64,000 bases of DNA, taken from assembly GCF_019802055.1 (NCBI RefSeq), contig NZ_JAHVHW010000007.1, positions 434,001 through 498,000 of the forward strand. The letters run 5' to 3'. The first letter of the stretch is position 1. Each line of letters starts with the position of its first letter. The translations under genes and the position numbers were made by a program. This DNA is from Ferrimonas balearica (lineage in GTDB: Bacteria > Pseudomonadota > Gammaproteobacteria > Enterobacterales > Shewanellaceae). The notes beneath the pieces are model-generated. The model saw nothing but the letters and a program-made list of their open reading frames with translations. It had not been told where the DNA came from and ran no database searches. Below, one piece after another: positions 1-8,210 of the stretch.

Positions 1-594
1 ATCGATCGTCAGGCTTACCTGGATGCGTGTTACAAGCAGGGTGATATGAATGCGTGTGAAGCGCTGAACATCAGCCGCAGCAGCGTGACCGGTGAGATTG
101 AGACCTTCTACGCACCGCTGGTGAACGCCGGCTACCAGGAAACTGATGGGGTAGACGCCAACTTCCGCTATGCGTGGGAATACGGTGGTCACGACTGGAC
201 CCTGAACTGGGACGTAACTCGCCTGTTGAACTTCAAGCAGGATGGCATCGACTACACCGGCACCATCAGCGGTATGAACGGTGGTTACGCTGAGTGGCGT
301 CAGAATGTTCAGTTGATGGTGAATGCCCAGGATTGGACCTTCAACTACCAGTTGCGCCAAGTGGGCGAGATGGTGGATCTGGTGGACCCGCAGTTTGAAG
401 TGGCGGCCGCCTGGTACCACAACGTGTCCTACCTGTACCGCTTTAGCGAAGGTTTCAACCTGACTTTGGGTATCAACAACCTGTTTGATGAAACCCCGAA
501 ATACCACCCGAGCTACAAGGACGTCTGGACCACTCCTGAGGTCTATGACGTGATGGGTCGCTACGTTTACACCAAGTTCACCTATCAGTTCTAA
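1..594 (+). CDS. TonB-dependent receptor, C-terminal part (cut by window edge)
   Basis: The reading frame is open from the first base, so this is the last 197 residues of a gene that begins outside the window. It reads as alternating amphipathic strands rich in Tyr and Trp. It carries the 'LGINNLFDETP' type of motif found near the end of TonB-dependent receptor barrels and finishes 'YTKFTYQF', with the terminal Phe that outer-membrane barrels use for Bam recognition. The plug and TonB box are outside the window, so the substrate cannot be inferred. It lies in tandem with another receptor on the same strand and is followed by a strong terminator, so the two are probably separate units. Confidence 0.85.
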   Translation: MDRQAYLDACYKQGDMNACEALNISRSSVTGEIETFYAPLVNAGYQETDGVDANFRYAWEYGGHDWTLNWDVTRLLNFKQDGIDYTGTISGMNGGYAEWRQNVQLMVNAQDWTFNYQLRQVGEMVDLVDPQFEVAAAWYHNVSYLYRFSEGFNLTLGINNLFDETPKYHPSYKDVWTTPEVYDVMGRYVYTKFTYQF

Positions 595-609
595 GTAAAT
601 CCCAACCGC

Positions 610-638
610 AAAAAAGGCAGCTTCGGCTGCCTTTTTTT
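610..638 (+). terminator. Rho-independent terminator after first receptor
   Basis: An 11-bp stem, AAAAAGGCAGC pairing with GCTGCCTTTTT, closes on a TTCG tetraloop and is followed by a T run. It lies 16 bases after the receptor stop codon. Confidence 0.93.
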
Positions 639-953
639 ATTTCTTCAAAATGATCTTCTTTTTGGGGCTGAACTGGGGTGGGAGATCGCGGGATTGGCGC
701 AATTTATAACCGAACTGCCTTAATTTTTCGCCAACCGTATTTTTGAAGAAAAAATAAGCAAGTGGTGTTGCGATAGTGTTAATGAAATTCTGTCGATAAA
801 TTAGCGGCCAATATGGGAATTGGCGCCAGTTTACAAAGCGATAGACACCTTGAATATCTATCAGGTTAACAATAATTAAACAAACTTAACATCGTAAAAA
901 CAATAACTTAGTTGACATAACCTTGGTGCGGGGGGGAGTATCTGTGTGTAAGC

Positions 954-981
954 ATTTTGTGATGCTGATGGGGCACAAAAT
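954..981 (+). promoter_or_regulatory. Inverted repeat ATTTTGTG-N12-CACAAAAT in receptor leader
   Basis: ATTTTGTG at 954-961 is the exact reverse complement of CACAAAAT at 974-981, separated by 12 bases and ending 66 bases before the receptor start codon. It could be a protein-binding operator or a hairpin in the 5' leader. The half-sites do not match the usual CRP or Fur consensus well. Confidence 0.4.
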
Positions 982-1047
982 AAATAAATGGTTGCGGTCT
1001 GTGGATGCCAGCCCCGGGTAATACAGGCACGAAGGGAGAATATTATA

Positions 1048-3747
1048 ATGGCTATGGAATCATCTGTATCCAAGGCAGTACGCCAGGGATTACTCGCCAC
1101 TACTCTGGGCTCTATCGCACTGGTTGGTACCAATGTTGCTGTTGCGGAAGAAGCGAACGACGATGTTGAACGCATTGCGGTAACCGGTTCCCGTATCAAG
1201 CAAGTTGATATCGAAACCTCCTCTCCGGTGACCGTGATCACCGCAGCTGACATTCAGCTGTCCGGTGAGGCCACTGTTGCTGACGTACTGAACAACAGCT
1301 CTGTAAACAGCTTCGGTTCCTGGCGTGGTATGTCCGGTTACGGTTCCGGCGGTTCAGCGTCCAGCAGCGTAAACATGCGTGGTCTGGGTTCCGACTACAC
1401 CCTGGTACTGCTGGATGGTCGTCGTATGCCGGGCACCAGCTCCAGCTCCGGCGCCTCTGCGGATACTTCCCGTATCCCCATGGCCATCGTAGAGCGCATT
1501 GAGATCCTGCGTGACGGTGCCTCAGCGGTATACGGTTCTGACGCAGTAGCCGGTGTAATCAACATCATCACCAAGAAAGACTACGAAGGTCTGAACTTTA
1601 CCTTTGACACTGAACAGCCTGATGTAGAAGGCGGCGAACTGAACCGTTTCACCGTGACTTCTGGCTACACCAGCGACAAGGGCAATATCACCCTGACCTA
1701 CGAGTACTACGACAGCAAAGCGGTATTCGATCGTGACGTGTGGAAACTCGACGATCCGACCTATGGCGATTACTCGTCTTACAGTGCCGTTCCCAATGCC
1801 AAGTATGAAACCGGTGAGTTTGTTAAGAACGATGATGGCAGCCTGAAGCTGGATGCCGATGGCAACCCCATCCCGGTTTACGCCTGGTACTCCAATGCTG
1901 AGTTGTGTGGTGAGATCGATAACACCCTGCCTGGCTCTGCTGACCGCTGTTTCTACAGCTATGGTGAAGTAACCAAGCTGTTTGGTGATAAGACTCAGAA
2001 CTCCATCCTGTCCAACTTCAACTACGAGATCACCGACGACATTCAGTTCCGTGGTCGCGCAAGTGCCGCATTCAGTAAAACGGACTCCCGTTTTGCAGGT
2101 ACTCCGGTATCCACCAACGTACCGACCATGTCTGCCGACAACCCGATGAACCCGGTTGGCCAGGAGATCGCAGAAGTTCGTATGCGCTCCGTCCAGATCG
2201 GTGATCGCGATAACCGCACTGAAGTTTCCAGCTTTGACTTCCTTGGTGGACTGGTAGGTTATGTTGATATCGGCAATGGTCTGGACTGGGAAATTAATGC
2301 TCAGCACAGCACCTCCACCACCAACTCCTTTAACTACAACCTGGTGAATGACGACATCGTACAAAGCCTGATCGATTCTGGTGATTACGACATCTTCAAC
2401 ACTTCTGGCATGAGTGGCGCTGAGTGGGATGCCATGATGACCGATTTCTACGGTCAGGCAGCTCACACCGGTCTGTACCAGGGTGAGTTCACCTCTACTC
2501 AATTTGATGGCTTGGTTTCCACCACTCTGTTTGACAACGGCAGTGTAACTGTTGCCGGTGTTGTGGGTGCCGAGTACGAGATGATCGAGTTCATTCAGAA
2601 GTCCGATCCGCAGTCCGCCTCCGGTAAAGTATCCGGTGGTTCCGGCGGTGATGACGTAAACGCTGACCGTGACCGTACCTCCGTATTCATGGAGCTGCAG
2701 GCCACTCTGCCCTTTAACCTGGATGTGAATGCTGCACTGCGTTACGACGAGTACGATCAGAGCGGTGACGTTGGTGGCAATGTAGTAAGTGGTAAGTTCG
2801 ACAAGGTAAACCCGATGGTGGGCCTGGCCTGGCGTCCGGTTGACCCGCTGTTGCTGCGTGCCAGCTGGGGTCAGTCCTTCCGTGCGCCCAATATGGGCGA
2901 GATGTTCTCTACTCAATCTCTGAGCTTCGAGAAAGCACTGGACATCAGCTGGTGTGAAGAGAACCCGGGCCTGGACGACAACTACTGCCGTCCGGAACAG
3001 CAGCACAAAGCGTGGTTTGGTGGTAACCCGGATCTGCAGCCGGAAGAGGGTGAATCCCTGACTGCTGGTCTGGTTTGGAACATCACTGACTCTCTGGCCT
3101 TTGAAGCGTCCTACTACGACATCACTCTGGAAAACCGTATCTCTTCTCTGAGTATTGAGCGCATCCTGAAGGATGAGTTGGATAACGGCGGTTCTGACCT
3201 GGTTGTACGTAAACCCGATGGCAAAATCGATGTGATTTACAGCTTTGACCAGAACATGGCAAGCCTGGACACTTCCGGTTTTGACTTCAAAGCGTCCTAC
3301 GCGCTGGAAACTGGCTTTGGTGACATTGGTCTGAGCGGTGAACTGTCCTACGTTCGCGAGTTCGTATACCTGACCGCAGAGGGTGAAGATCCTTTCGATT
3401 ACGCGGGTCTGCAGGGCTATCCGGAATTGAAGGGTAACCTGAACCTGAACTGGGCCTACAACGGTTGGGGCGCTGCTTGGGCGACCTACTACACTGGCCC
3501 GCAGGATTCCGGTAACGAAGAGTACGGCGTTACTTACTATGCCGATATTCCGAGCTACGTGAAGCACAACGTACAGGTCTCCTATGCCCACAACTGGAAC
3601 GGCAAAGTGACCCTGGGTCTGAACAACGTGTTTGATAAGGAAGCACCTGGCATCTACGACGGCTTTGTTGCTTACCGTGACGTAGATACTGGTCTGTACG
3701 ACGTACTGGGTCGTACCCTGTTCTTCAAGATTGAACAGTCCTTCTAA
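1048..3747 (+). CDS. TonB-dependent outer-membrane receptor (substrate unknown)
   Basis: This 899-residue outer-membrane receptor would import a large or scarce nutrient using TonB energy. The ATG at 1048 is chosen because AAGGGAGAA lies just upstream; longer in-frame starts lack a ribosome site. A signal peptide covers about residues 1-33 and is cut before EEANDD. A TonB-box-like segment 'ERIAVTGSR' follows at about 41-49, then a plug domain (about 57-175, with 'LLDGRRMPG' and 'GSDAVAGVINIITKK') and a long barrel ending 'FFKIEQSF'. Size and sequence fit the large receptors common in Alteromonadales that take up peptides, carbohydrates or cofactors; nothing identifies the ligand. A strong terminator follows. 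Confidence 0.92.
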   Translation: MAMESSVSKAVRQGLLATTLGSIALVGTNVAVAEEANDDVERIAVTGSRIKQVDIETSSPVTVITAADIQLSGEATVADVLNNSSVNSFGSWRGMSGYGSGGSASSSVNMRGLGSDYTLVLLDGRRMPGTSSSSGASADTSRIPMAIVERIEILRDGASAVYGSDAVAGVINIITKKDYEGLNFTFDTEQPDVEGGELNRFTVTSGYTSDKGNITLTYEYYDSKAVFDRDVWKLDDPTYGDYSSYSAVPNAKYETGEFVKNDDGSLKLDADGNPIPVYAWYSNAELCGEIDNTLPGSADRCFYSYGEVTKLFGDKTQNSILSNFNYEITDDIQFRGRASAAFSKTDSRFAGTPVSTNVPTMSADNPMNPVGQEIAEVRMRSVQIGDRDNRTEVSSFDFLGGLVGYVDIGNGLDWEINAQHSTSTTNSFNYNLVNDDIVQSLIDSGDYDIFNTSGMSGAEWDAMMTDFYGQAAHTGLYQGEFTSTQFDGLVSTTLFDNGSVTVAGVVGAEYEMIEFIQKSDPQSASGKVSGGSGGDDVNADRDRTSVFMELQATLPFNLDVNAALRYDEYDQSGDVGGNVVSGKFDKVNPMVGLAWRPVDPLLLRASWGQSFRAPNMGEMFSTQSLSFEKALDISWCEENPGLDDNYCRPEQQHKAWFGGNPDLQPEEGESLTAGLVWNITDSLAFEASYYDITLENRISSLSIERILKDELDNGGSDLVVRKPDGKIDVIYSFDQNMASLDTSGFDFKASYALETGFGDIGLSGELSYVREFVYLTAEGEDPFDYAGLQGYPELKGNLNLNWAYNGWGAAWATYYTGPQDSGNEEYGVTYYADIPSYVKHNVQVSYAHNWNGKVTLGLNNVFDKEAPGIYDGFVAYRDVDTGLYDVLGRTLFFKIEQSF

Positions 3748-3772
3748 ACCGTAACCTCCAATCAGTCTGAAT

Positions 3773-3803
3773 AAGCCCCGCTCTCCCTGGCGGGGCTTTT
3801 TTT
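3773..3803 (+). terminator. Rho-independent terminator after receptor
   Basis: An AGCCCCG/CGGGGCT stem is followed by seven T residues, about 25 bases after the receptor stop codon. Confidence 0.9.
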
Positions 3804-3925
3804 ATGCCTCTCTGTGTGATCCAACTCTCAATCTTTGCACCGTTTCACCGGTCAGCTGCATCTATTGGCGGCATGAAGCTGCTAGGCTATTTTCTTTAGC
3901 CTTCTCAAATGACAGGGGAAACTCT

Positions 3926-4684
3926 ATGAAACCCATTGCTCTGGCTTCCGTGGCGCTGGTGCTGGCCGGCTGTGCCGCGACCGAGAAGAGCCCGTCCCCT
4001 TATGAGGGACAGTGGCAGATTGGTCGTATCAATGGCGAAGCGGTGATGACCGGTCCGCAGCAGGCGAAACCGATGCTGACCATTCAGGAAGAGCGCCTGA
4101 ACACCAACTTTGGCTGTAACCAGATCAACGGCAACTGGCCGCAAGAGGGCGAACCTTTCGGTCCCCAGATGAGCACCCGAATGGCCTGCCCGCCGCCGGT
4201 TGCTGAGATGGAGCAGCAGTACAACCAGGCGATGACGGGTGCCAACGGCTATCGCATTGAGCATGGTCGACTGCAGATCCTGGCAGGCGATGATGTGGTG
4301 CTGGAAGCTTTCCGCGCGGTTCCTGCCAATCAATACGCCGCCTGGAGTGGCACCTGGTCACTGGACAAACTGGCGGGTGTTGAGAGCATCCAGGGTTTGT
4401 ACGATGGTCGTTCTCCATACCTGGTACTGGATATGGACGAGGGCCGCGCCAACGGTAACAGCGGCTGCAACCAATTCTTCGCGTCCGTGACCCCGGCGGG
4501 CGATGCACTGTGGCTGCAGCAGGCGGGCATGACTCTGGTGGCTTGCCCGGATAACTTGGCCCGTCAGGAGCAGAAGATGATGAACCACTTTGCTGAAGCG
4601 GACCGTACCGTTGAACAGGACGGCAAACTGCAGTGGTGGAAAGGGGATACTCTGCTGATGGAGTTCTCCCGTCAGCCTCAGTAA
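3926..4684 (+). CDS. Lipoprotein with two META domains (HslJ-like)
   Basis: The 252-residue product starts with a lipoprotein signal 'MKPIALASVALVLAGC', with lipidation expected at Cys16. Two tandem META-type repeats follow. Each begins with a Gly-Thr/Gln-Trp strand ('GQWQIGRI' near 28, 'GTWSLDKL' near 138) and carries a 'GCNQ' motif and a conserved Cys-Pro or Cys-containing strand. Proteins of this family (HslJ, META domain) are envelope proteins linked to heat-inducible or novobiocin tolerance phenotypes, but their biochemical role is unclear. The gene stands alone between terminators and converges on dusC. AGGGGAAA provides a ribosome site. Confidence 0.85.
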   Translation: MKPIALASVALVLAGCAATEKSPSPYEGQWQIGRINGEAVMTGPQQAKPMLTIQEERLNTNFGCNQINGNWPQEGEPFGPQMSTRMACPPPVAEMEQQYNQAMTGANGYRIEHGRLQILAGDDVVLEAFRAVPANQYAAWSGTWSLDKLAGVESIQGLYDGRSPYLVLDMDEGRANGNSGCNQFFASVTPAGDALWLQQAGMTLVACPDNLARQEQKMMNHFAEADRTVEQDGKLQWWKGDTLLMEFSRQPQ

Positions 4685-4700
4685 TGACGGACTTGTAACG

Positions 4701-4732
4701 AAAAACGCCCCGACTCTCGGGGCGTTTTTTTT
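4701..4732. terminator. Bidirectional terminator between META lipoprotein gene and dusC
   Basis: An AAAAACGCCCCGA stem pairs with TCGGGGCGTTTTT and is flanked by A and T runs on both sides, so it can stop transcription from both convergent genes. It overlaps the dusC stop codon by two bases. Confidence 0.9.
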
Positions 4733-5663
4733 AAGCGGCGTTCAGCAGTGCGATGATCTCATCACTGCGCTGCAACTGGCGCAGTTCCCGGAACAGCGTA
4801 TTGGCCTCCGGGTAGGCCTGTCGCAGATAGCCAAACCACTGCTTGATGCGGTTGGGGAAGTAACGCTCCTTGTCACCGCTGATCTCCAGGGTCACATACT
4901 CTGCTAACACGTCACGAATCGCTTCCCAGCTCAACGGGTCAGCATTGTGTTTAACCACGGCGGCTAGGTTGGGGCGGGATAGGGCGCCGCGACCAATCAT
5001 CAGATCCCGACAACCTGAGGCCTGCTGACAGCGCTGACCATCCGCGAAACTGTTGATCTCGCCATTGGCAATGACCGGAATGTTCAGGGCGTCGACGACC
5101 GGTGCGATGGCGTCCCACTTAATCGCTTCTGCACGGTATCCGTCCGCTTTGGTCCGGGCATGGATGGCCAGCTCATTGGCGCCAGCGGATTCGATCGCCT
5201 GGGCGATCTCCAGCGTCTGGCTGCTGCACTCCCACCCCAGTCGGATCTTGGCACTGAGTACCTGGTCAGCCGGTACCGCTTGTCGCATCGCTGACACGAT
5301 GCGGTGGATCAGCTCCGGCTCTTTAAGCAGCACCGCGCCCCCCTTGGAGCGGTTAACGGTTTTGGCCGGGCAACCGAAATTGATGTCGACACCGGGACTG
5401 CCAAGCTCAATGGCGCGAGCGGCGTTGTGACCAAGCCAATCGGGATCCTGTCCTAATAACTGGACGCGCACCGGCGTACCGTTACGGGTTTTTCCGCCCT
5501 GTTTGAGCTCGGGGGCCAGCCGGTAGAACACCTTATCGGAGATAGGTTGATTCACGACACGGACAAACTCCGTGACGCAAAGGTCATAAGGGTTCAGCTC
5601 ACTCAGAAGCTGCCGCATCCGATGGTCAAGCACGCCCTCCATCGGTGCCAGGATCACTCTCAT
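4731..5663 (-). CDS. dusC: tRNA-dihydrouridine(16) synthase DusC
   Basis: This 310-residue FMN enzyme reduces uridine 16 in the D-loop of tRNAs using NADPH. The N-terminus 'MRVILAPMEGVLDH' and the catalytic block 'DINFGCPAKTVNRSKGGA', with Cys98 as general acid, are diagnostic of the Dus family. 'KIRLGW', 'AIHART' and 'VIANGEI' are the FMN-binding strands of the TIM barrel, and 'LMIGRGALSRPNL' binds phosphate. Assignment to DusC rather than DusA or DusB rests on overall sequence pattern and length, which fit the DusC branch. It is monocistronic and ends in a bidirectional terminator. Confidence 0.93.
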   Translation of the reverse strand: MRVILAPMEGVLDHRMRQLLSELNPYDLCVTEFVRVVNQPISDKVFYRLAPELKQGGKTRNGTPVRVQLLGQDPDWLGHNAARAIELGSPGVDINFGCPAKTVNRSKGGAVLLKEPELIHRIVSAMRQAVPADQVLSAKIRLGWECSSQTLEIAQAIESAGANELAIHARTKADGYRAEAIKWDAIAPVVDALNIPVIANGEINSFADGQRCQQASGCRDLMIGRGALSRPNLAAVVKHNADPLSWEAIRDVLAEYVTLEISGDKERYFPNRIKQWFGYLRQAYPEANTLFRELRQLQRSDEIIALLNAA

Positions 5664-5884
5664 TAGGTGCTGTTGCTCCGGTTCAGTTTAGGGGGCGAAA
5701 GTGTACTCCCCGCCGCTTCCCTACACCAGTTTGCTGATGAAAAAAAGCCCAAAACGGTGGCGAGTGAAAAAAATGTTGTTATTGTGTGAAAGCGAGATCC
5801 CAGTTGCTGGGTCTTCTTTGCTGAGCCAGGGTCGTAGGGCCGCTGGAAATGAGTAATGGTTTCAACCAATTAAAGGAACTTACG

Positions 5885-6277
5885 ATGAAGACTGTAAAGA
5901 AAACTACCGTTGCTGCGGCACTGGGCGCCCTGGTTGTAGGTGGAGCGATGGCGGCGGGCACCGCTCAGGCAAGCCCCTTTGGTATTGATGATCTGGCCAT
6001 GGGTTACCAGATTACCGGCGACAAAGGCACTGAAGGTAAGTGCGGCGAAGGTAAGTGTGGCGAAGGGAAAGGCAAGGAAGGCAAGTGCGGCGAAGGCAAA
6101 TGCGGCGGCGAAGCCAAAGGGAAAGAGGGCAAATGCGGCGAAGGTAAGTGCGGCGAAGGCAAGTGCGGTGGTGAAGCCAAAGGGAAAGAAGGCAAGTGCG
6201 GCGAAGGCAAATGCGGCGGCGAAGCCAAAGGGAAAGAGGGCAAGTGCGGTGAAGGTAAGTGTGGCGGTAACAGCTAA
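5885..6277 (+). CDS. hvfA: HvfA/bufferin-type cysteine-rich RiPP metallophore precursor
   Basis: The 130-residue precursor starts at the ATG at 5885, after AAAGGAA. It has a Sec-type signal peptide (about 1-28, 'MAAGTAQA' before SPFG), a short linker, then a low-complexity tail holding eleven 'EGKCG' motifs. These are grouped in pairs or a triplet and separated by 'GEAKGK' spacers; all eleven cysteines lie in these motifs. In the HvfA/bufferin family the EGKCG cysteines are converted to heterocycles (oxazolone/thioamide) that bind copper, and the peptide is exported to the periplasm. The next two genes encode the matching maturase and partner. The near-identical repeats suggest the number of motifs can vary by slippage. 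Confidence 0.93.
   Translation: MKTVKKTTVAAALGALVVGGAMAAGTAQASPFGIDDLAMGYQITGDKGTEGKCGEGKCGEGKGKEGKCGEGKCGGEAKGKEGKCGEGKCGEGKCGGEAKGKEGKCGEGKCGGEAKGKEGKCGEGKCGGNS
6040..6265 (+). repeat. In-frame tandem repeats encoding EGKCG units
   Basis: A 15-base unit (GAAGGYAARTGYGGY pattern) occurs eleven times, and a 48-base super-unit that adds the GEAKGK spacer recurs about four times with few changes. The repeats stay in frame throughout. Confidence 0.9.
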
Positions 6278-6298
6278 CCTGCACTGAGTCGTATTTGG

Positions 6299-6323
6299 AA
6301 GGCTGGCTTCGGCCAGCCTTTTT
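6299..6323 (+). terminator. Terminator/attenuator between hvfA and hvfB
   Basis: A 9-bp stem AAGGCTGGC/GCCAGCCTT with a TTCG loop and five T residues lies between hvfA and hvfB, which are only 70 bases apart. It would let most transcripts end after the precursor, so the enzymes are made by read-through at lower level. Confidence 0.88.
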
Positions 6324-6347
6324 GATGGTTTCCAAGGAGGTATAGGA

Positions 6348-7184
6348 ATGGAAGCGATATCGGGCGTTGGGCTGGGATTGCGACGAGAGATGGTGACCTC
6401 TTTTTGTGAAGAGGGGATCCCCAAAGGCATCGACTTTATGGAGGTGGCACCGGAAAACTGGATGCGGGTGAACCCTCGACTGAAGCGCCAGTTTCGAGAG
6501 CTGACGGAACGGTGCCCCTTCGTCGGTCATGGCCTCTCGCTGTCCATAGGTGCGCCAGCGCCGCTGGATCTCGATTTTGTCCGCCAACTGAAAACCTTTC
6601 TTGATGAGCATCAGATCGGCATCTATTCCGAGCACCTCTCCTACTGTTCTGGAAATGCCCACCTCTATGACCTGATGCCAATCCCCTTTACCGAGGAGGC
6701 GGTGCGTCATGTTGCAGAGCGGGTGCAGGTGGTGCAGTCGATTCTGGAGCGGCCCCTGGTGTTGGAAAATGTCTCCTACTATGCGGCGCCCGGATCCGAG
6801 ATGGACGAACTGACCTTTGTCAATGCGGTGCTGGAGGAGGCGGACTGTGAACTGCTGCTGGATGTGAACAACATCTACGTGAACAGCGTCAATCATCGGT
6901 ATGACGCGACGCAATTTCTTCGGGGCCTGCCTACCAAGCGCATCCGGTATCTCCATATTGCCGGGCACTATCAGGAAGCGCCGGACCTGATTGTGGACAC
7001 CCATGGCGCCGAAGTGATTGATCCGGTCTGGCAACTGCTGGAAGAGGCCTATCGTACCCATGGCGTTCATCCCACCTTGCTGGAGCGGGACTTTAACCTG
7101 CCTCCCATGGCGGAACTGCTCAGTGAACTCGACATTATTGCGGCCCACCAGAGGGTGGCCACCGAACAGAGGGCCAGCGCATGA
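6348..7184 (+). CDS. hvfB: HvfB: MNIO-type (DUF692) RiPP maturase
   Basis: The 278-residue protein is a DUF692 TIM-barrel enzyme. Multinuclear non-heme iron oxidases of this family oxidise precursor cysteines with O2. Expected metal-ligand segments are present in order: 'VGHGLSLSIG', 'YSEHLSYC', 'LENVSYY', 'LLLDVNNIYVN', 'YLHIAGH', 'VDTHGAEV' and 'LLERDFN'. The start is fixed by AAGGAGG 8 bases upstream of the ATG. Its stop overlaps the hvfC start by 4 bases (ATGA), implying translational coupling and complex formation. The cysteines of HvfA upstream are the likely substrates. Confidence 0.95.
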   Translation: MEAISGVGLGLRREMVTSFCEEGIPKGIDFMEVAPENWMRVNPRLKRQFRELTERCPFVGHGLSLSIGAPAPLDLDFVRQLKTFLDEHQIGIYSEHLSYCSGNAHLYDLMPIPFTEEAVRHVAERVQVVQSILERPLVLENVSYYAAPGSEMDELTFVNAVLEEADCELLLDVNNIYVNSVNHRYDATQFLRGLPTKRIRYLHIAGHYQEAPDLIVDTHGAEVIDPVWQLLEEAYRTHGVHPTLLERDFNLPPMAELLSELDIIAAHQRVATEQRASA

Positions 7185-7915
7185 GCGACTTCACCCAACT
7201 GCAGCAAACCTTTATCGATTACATTCGCTCTCCGTCACCGGGTAAACCACCCCCGGGTACGGATGCGCGTCATATGGCGGTGTACCGGGAGCTGTTTTTC
7301 AACAACGTCAGTGGGTTTGTCGGCAACGCCTTCCCGGTGCTGCAGAGCCTTCATAGCGAAACACGCTGGACAGAACGGTTGCGTGACTTCTTTGCTCACC
7401 ATGACTGCCACAGTCCCCTTTTTGTGGATATTGCCCGCTCATTTCTGGAGTACCTGGAGGGGCTGGACAGTCCGGACTTTCCTTTTGAGTCAGAACTGGC
7501 CCAGTACGAATACCTTGAGTTGTGGGTGGACACTCAGGAACCGGTTACGGATCAACCGGTGCTGGCGGACATCTCCTCAGACACCCCCCTTGTCCGTTAT
7601 CGGGCCAGCGCGCTGGGCACCTACGACTATCCGGTCCAGCATGTGCGAGCGGATGCGCCCTGGCCGGAAGCTCAACCCACCTTTCTGGTGGTGTACCGGG
7701 AGGGGGAATCGGCGATCAGCTTCAGTCAGCTTAATCCCATGACCATGCAGCTGTTACTGCTGATTGATGAGCAGCCTGGTGTGACGCCAGCGGCGTTGAT
7801 CGAAGCGCTGGTCCCTTTGCTGCCACAGCTGGCACATCAGGTTCTGGTGGATGGGGTAAACGGCGTGCTGATGGAGCTGGCCGAGCGGGGGATTGTGCGC
7901 CAGTACAAAAAATAA
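7181..7915 (+). CDS. hvfC: HvfC: RiPP precursor-recruiting partner (DUF2063)
   Basis: The 244-residue product begins with the helical DUF2063 domain (about residues 5-95; 'AVYRELFFNNVSGFV' and 'FPVLQSL' are typical), followed by a second domain of the kind that resembles a RiPP recognition element. In characterised systems this protein binds the MNIO enzyme and presents the precursor leader. It overlaps hvfB by 4 bases. I see no fourth hvfX/DoxX-type gene downstream, although that gene accompanies some homologous operons. Confidence 0.93.
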   Translation: MSDFTQLQQTFIDYIRSPSPGKPPPGTDARHMAVYRELFFNNVSGFVGNAFPVLQSLHSETRWTERLRDFFAHHDCHSPLFVDIARSFLEYLEGLDSPDFPFESELAQYEYLELWVDTQEPVTDQPVLADISSDTPLVRYRASALGTYDYPVQHVRADAPWPEAQPTFLVVYREGESAISFSQLNPMTMQLLLLIDEQPGVTPAALIEALVPLLPQLAHQVLVDGVNGVLMELAERGIVRQYKK

Positions 7916-7938
7916 GCCGCATCTTTTCTGGGTGTTTG

Positions 7939-7961
7939 TGTGAGCTGTGTCACGGTAGAAT
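7939..7961 (+). promoter_or_regulatory. CRP-like site overlapping a promoter before the 39-residue ORF
   Basis: TGTGA-GCTGTG-TCACG (7939-7954) resembles a CRP site and is followed almost at once by the -10-like TAGAAT (7956-7961). Such overlap with the -35 region would favour repression over activation. It suggests that the small gene downstream has its own promoter and is not simply the fourth gene of the hvf operon. Confidence 0.45.
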
Positions 7962-7994
7962 GGCCGCGCCAATCAACCTGGGAGTATGTTTGTC

Positions 7995-8114
7995 GTGGCT
8001 GATAATAACTTTAAAGAACCCTTCAACCTGCTGCACTTTCTCGGCCTGATGGCGGTGCTGATGATCCCCACGCTGCCCGCTACGCTGACCTGGTTCAAAC
8101 TGCTGACGCAGTAA
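7995..8114 (+). CDS. Small single-pass membrane protein (39 aa)
   Basis: The GTG at 7995 lies 10 bases after GGGAG and opens a 39-residue frame ending in TAA. The peptide starts with a short polar head 'MADNNFKEPFN', continues with a hydrophobic segment (about residues 12-35) containing two prolines, and stops at 'LLTQ'. An ATG at 7986 is in frame but sits too close to the Shine-Dalgarno sequence. I do not recognise a family. Its position 80 bases after hvfC is suggestive, but a separate promoter is likely, so a role in metallophore biology is only a guess. Confidence 0.6.
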   Translation: MADNNFKEPFNLLHFLGLMAVLMIPTLPATLTWFKLLTQ

Positions 8115-8210
8115 ATCGCAGAGTTGTCGCAGGGCGGCAGCCGGTCCGGTGACCCCGCCCTGTGATCCATCGCAACCCTTTCTCATTTCAATTTCGGTTA
8201 CACTCCTGTG

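Larger units (their letters stand above)
595..1047. other. 453-bp AT-rich intergenic region upstream of second receptor
   Basis: No gene is seen here. After the terminator the stretch is AT-rich and holds a possible -35 element TTGACA at 912-917 with a poor -10 about 18 bases later, a G run at 929-936, and an 8-bp perfect inverted repeat at 954-981. The length and base composition suggest the regulated promoter of the receptor that follows. I see no convincing Fur box. Confidence 0.5.

Noticed and set aside
1522-3591. Antisense frame of 689 codons over the large receptor gene
   Set aside because: It lies wholly within a well-supported receptor gene, has no ribosome site and reads as low-complexity Val/Gly/Thr. 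It is a codon-usage shadow.
6040-6265. CRISPR-like repeats
   Set aside because: The 15-base units are in frame, abut each other, and encode the EGKCG motif. There are no unique spacers.
5870-7148. Several open frames antisense to or out of frame with the hvfA repeats
   Set aside because: The 15-base repeat unit keeps all frames open. Products are repetitive (for example Pro/His/Leu/Ser strings) and have no signals of translation.
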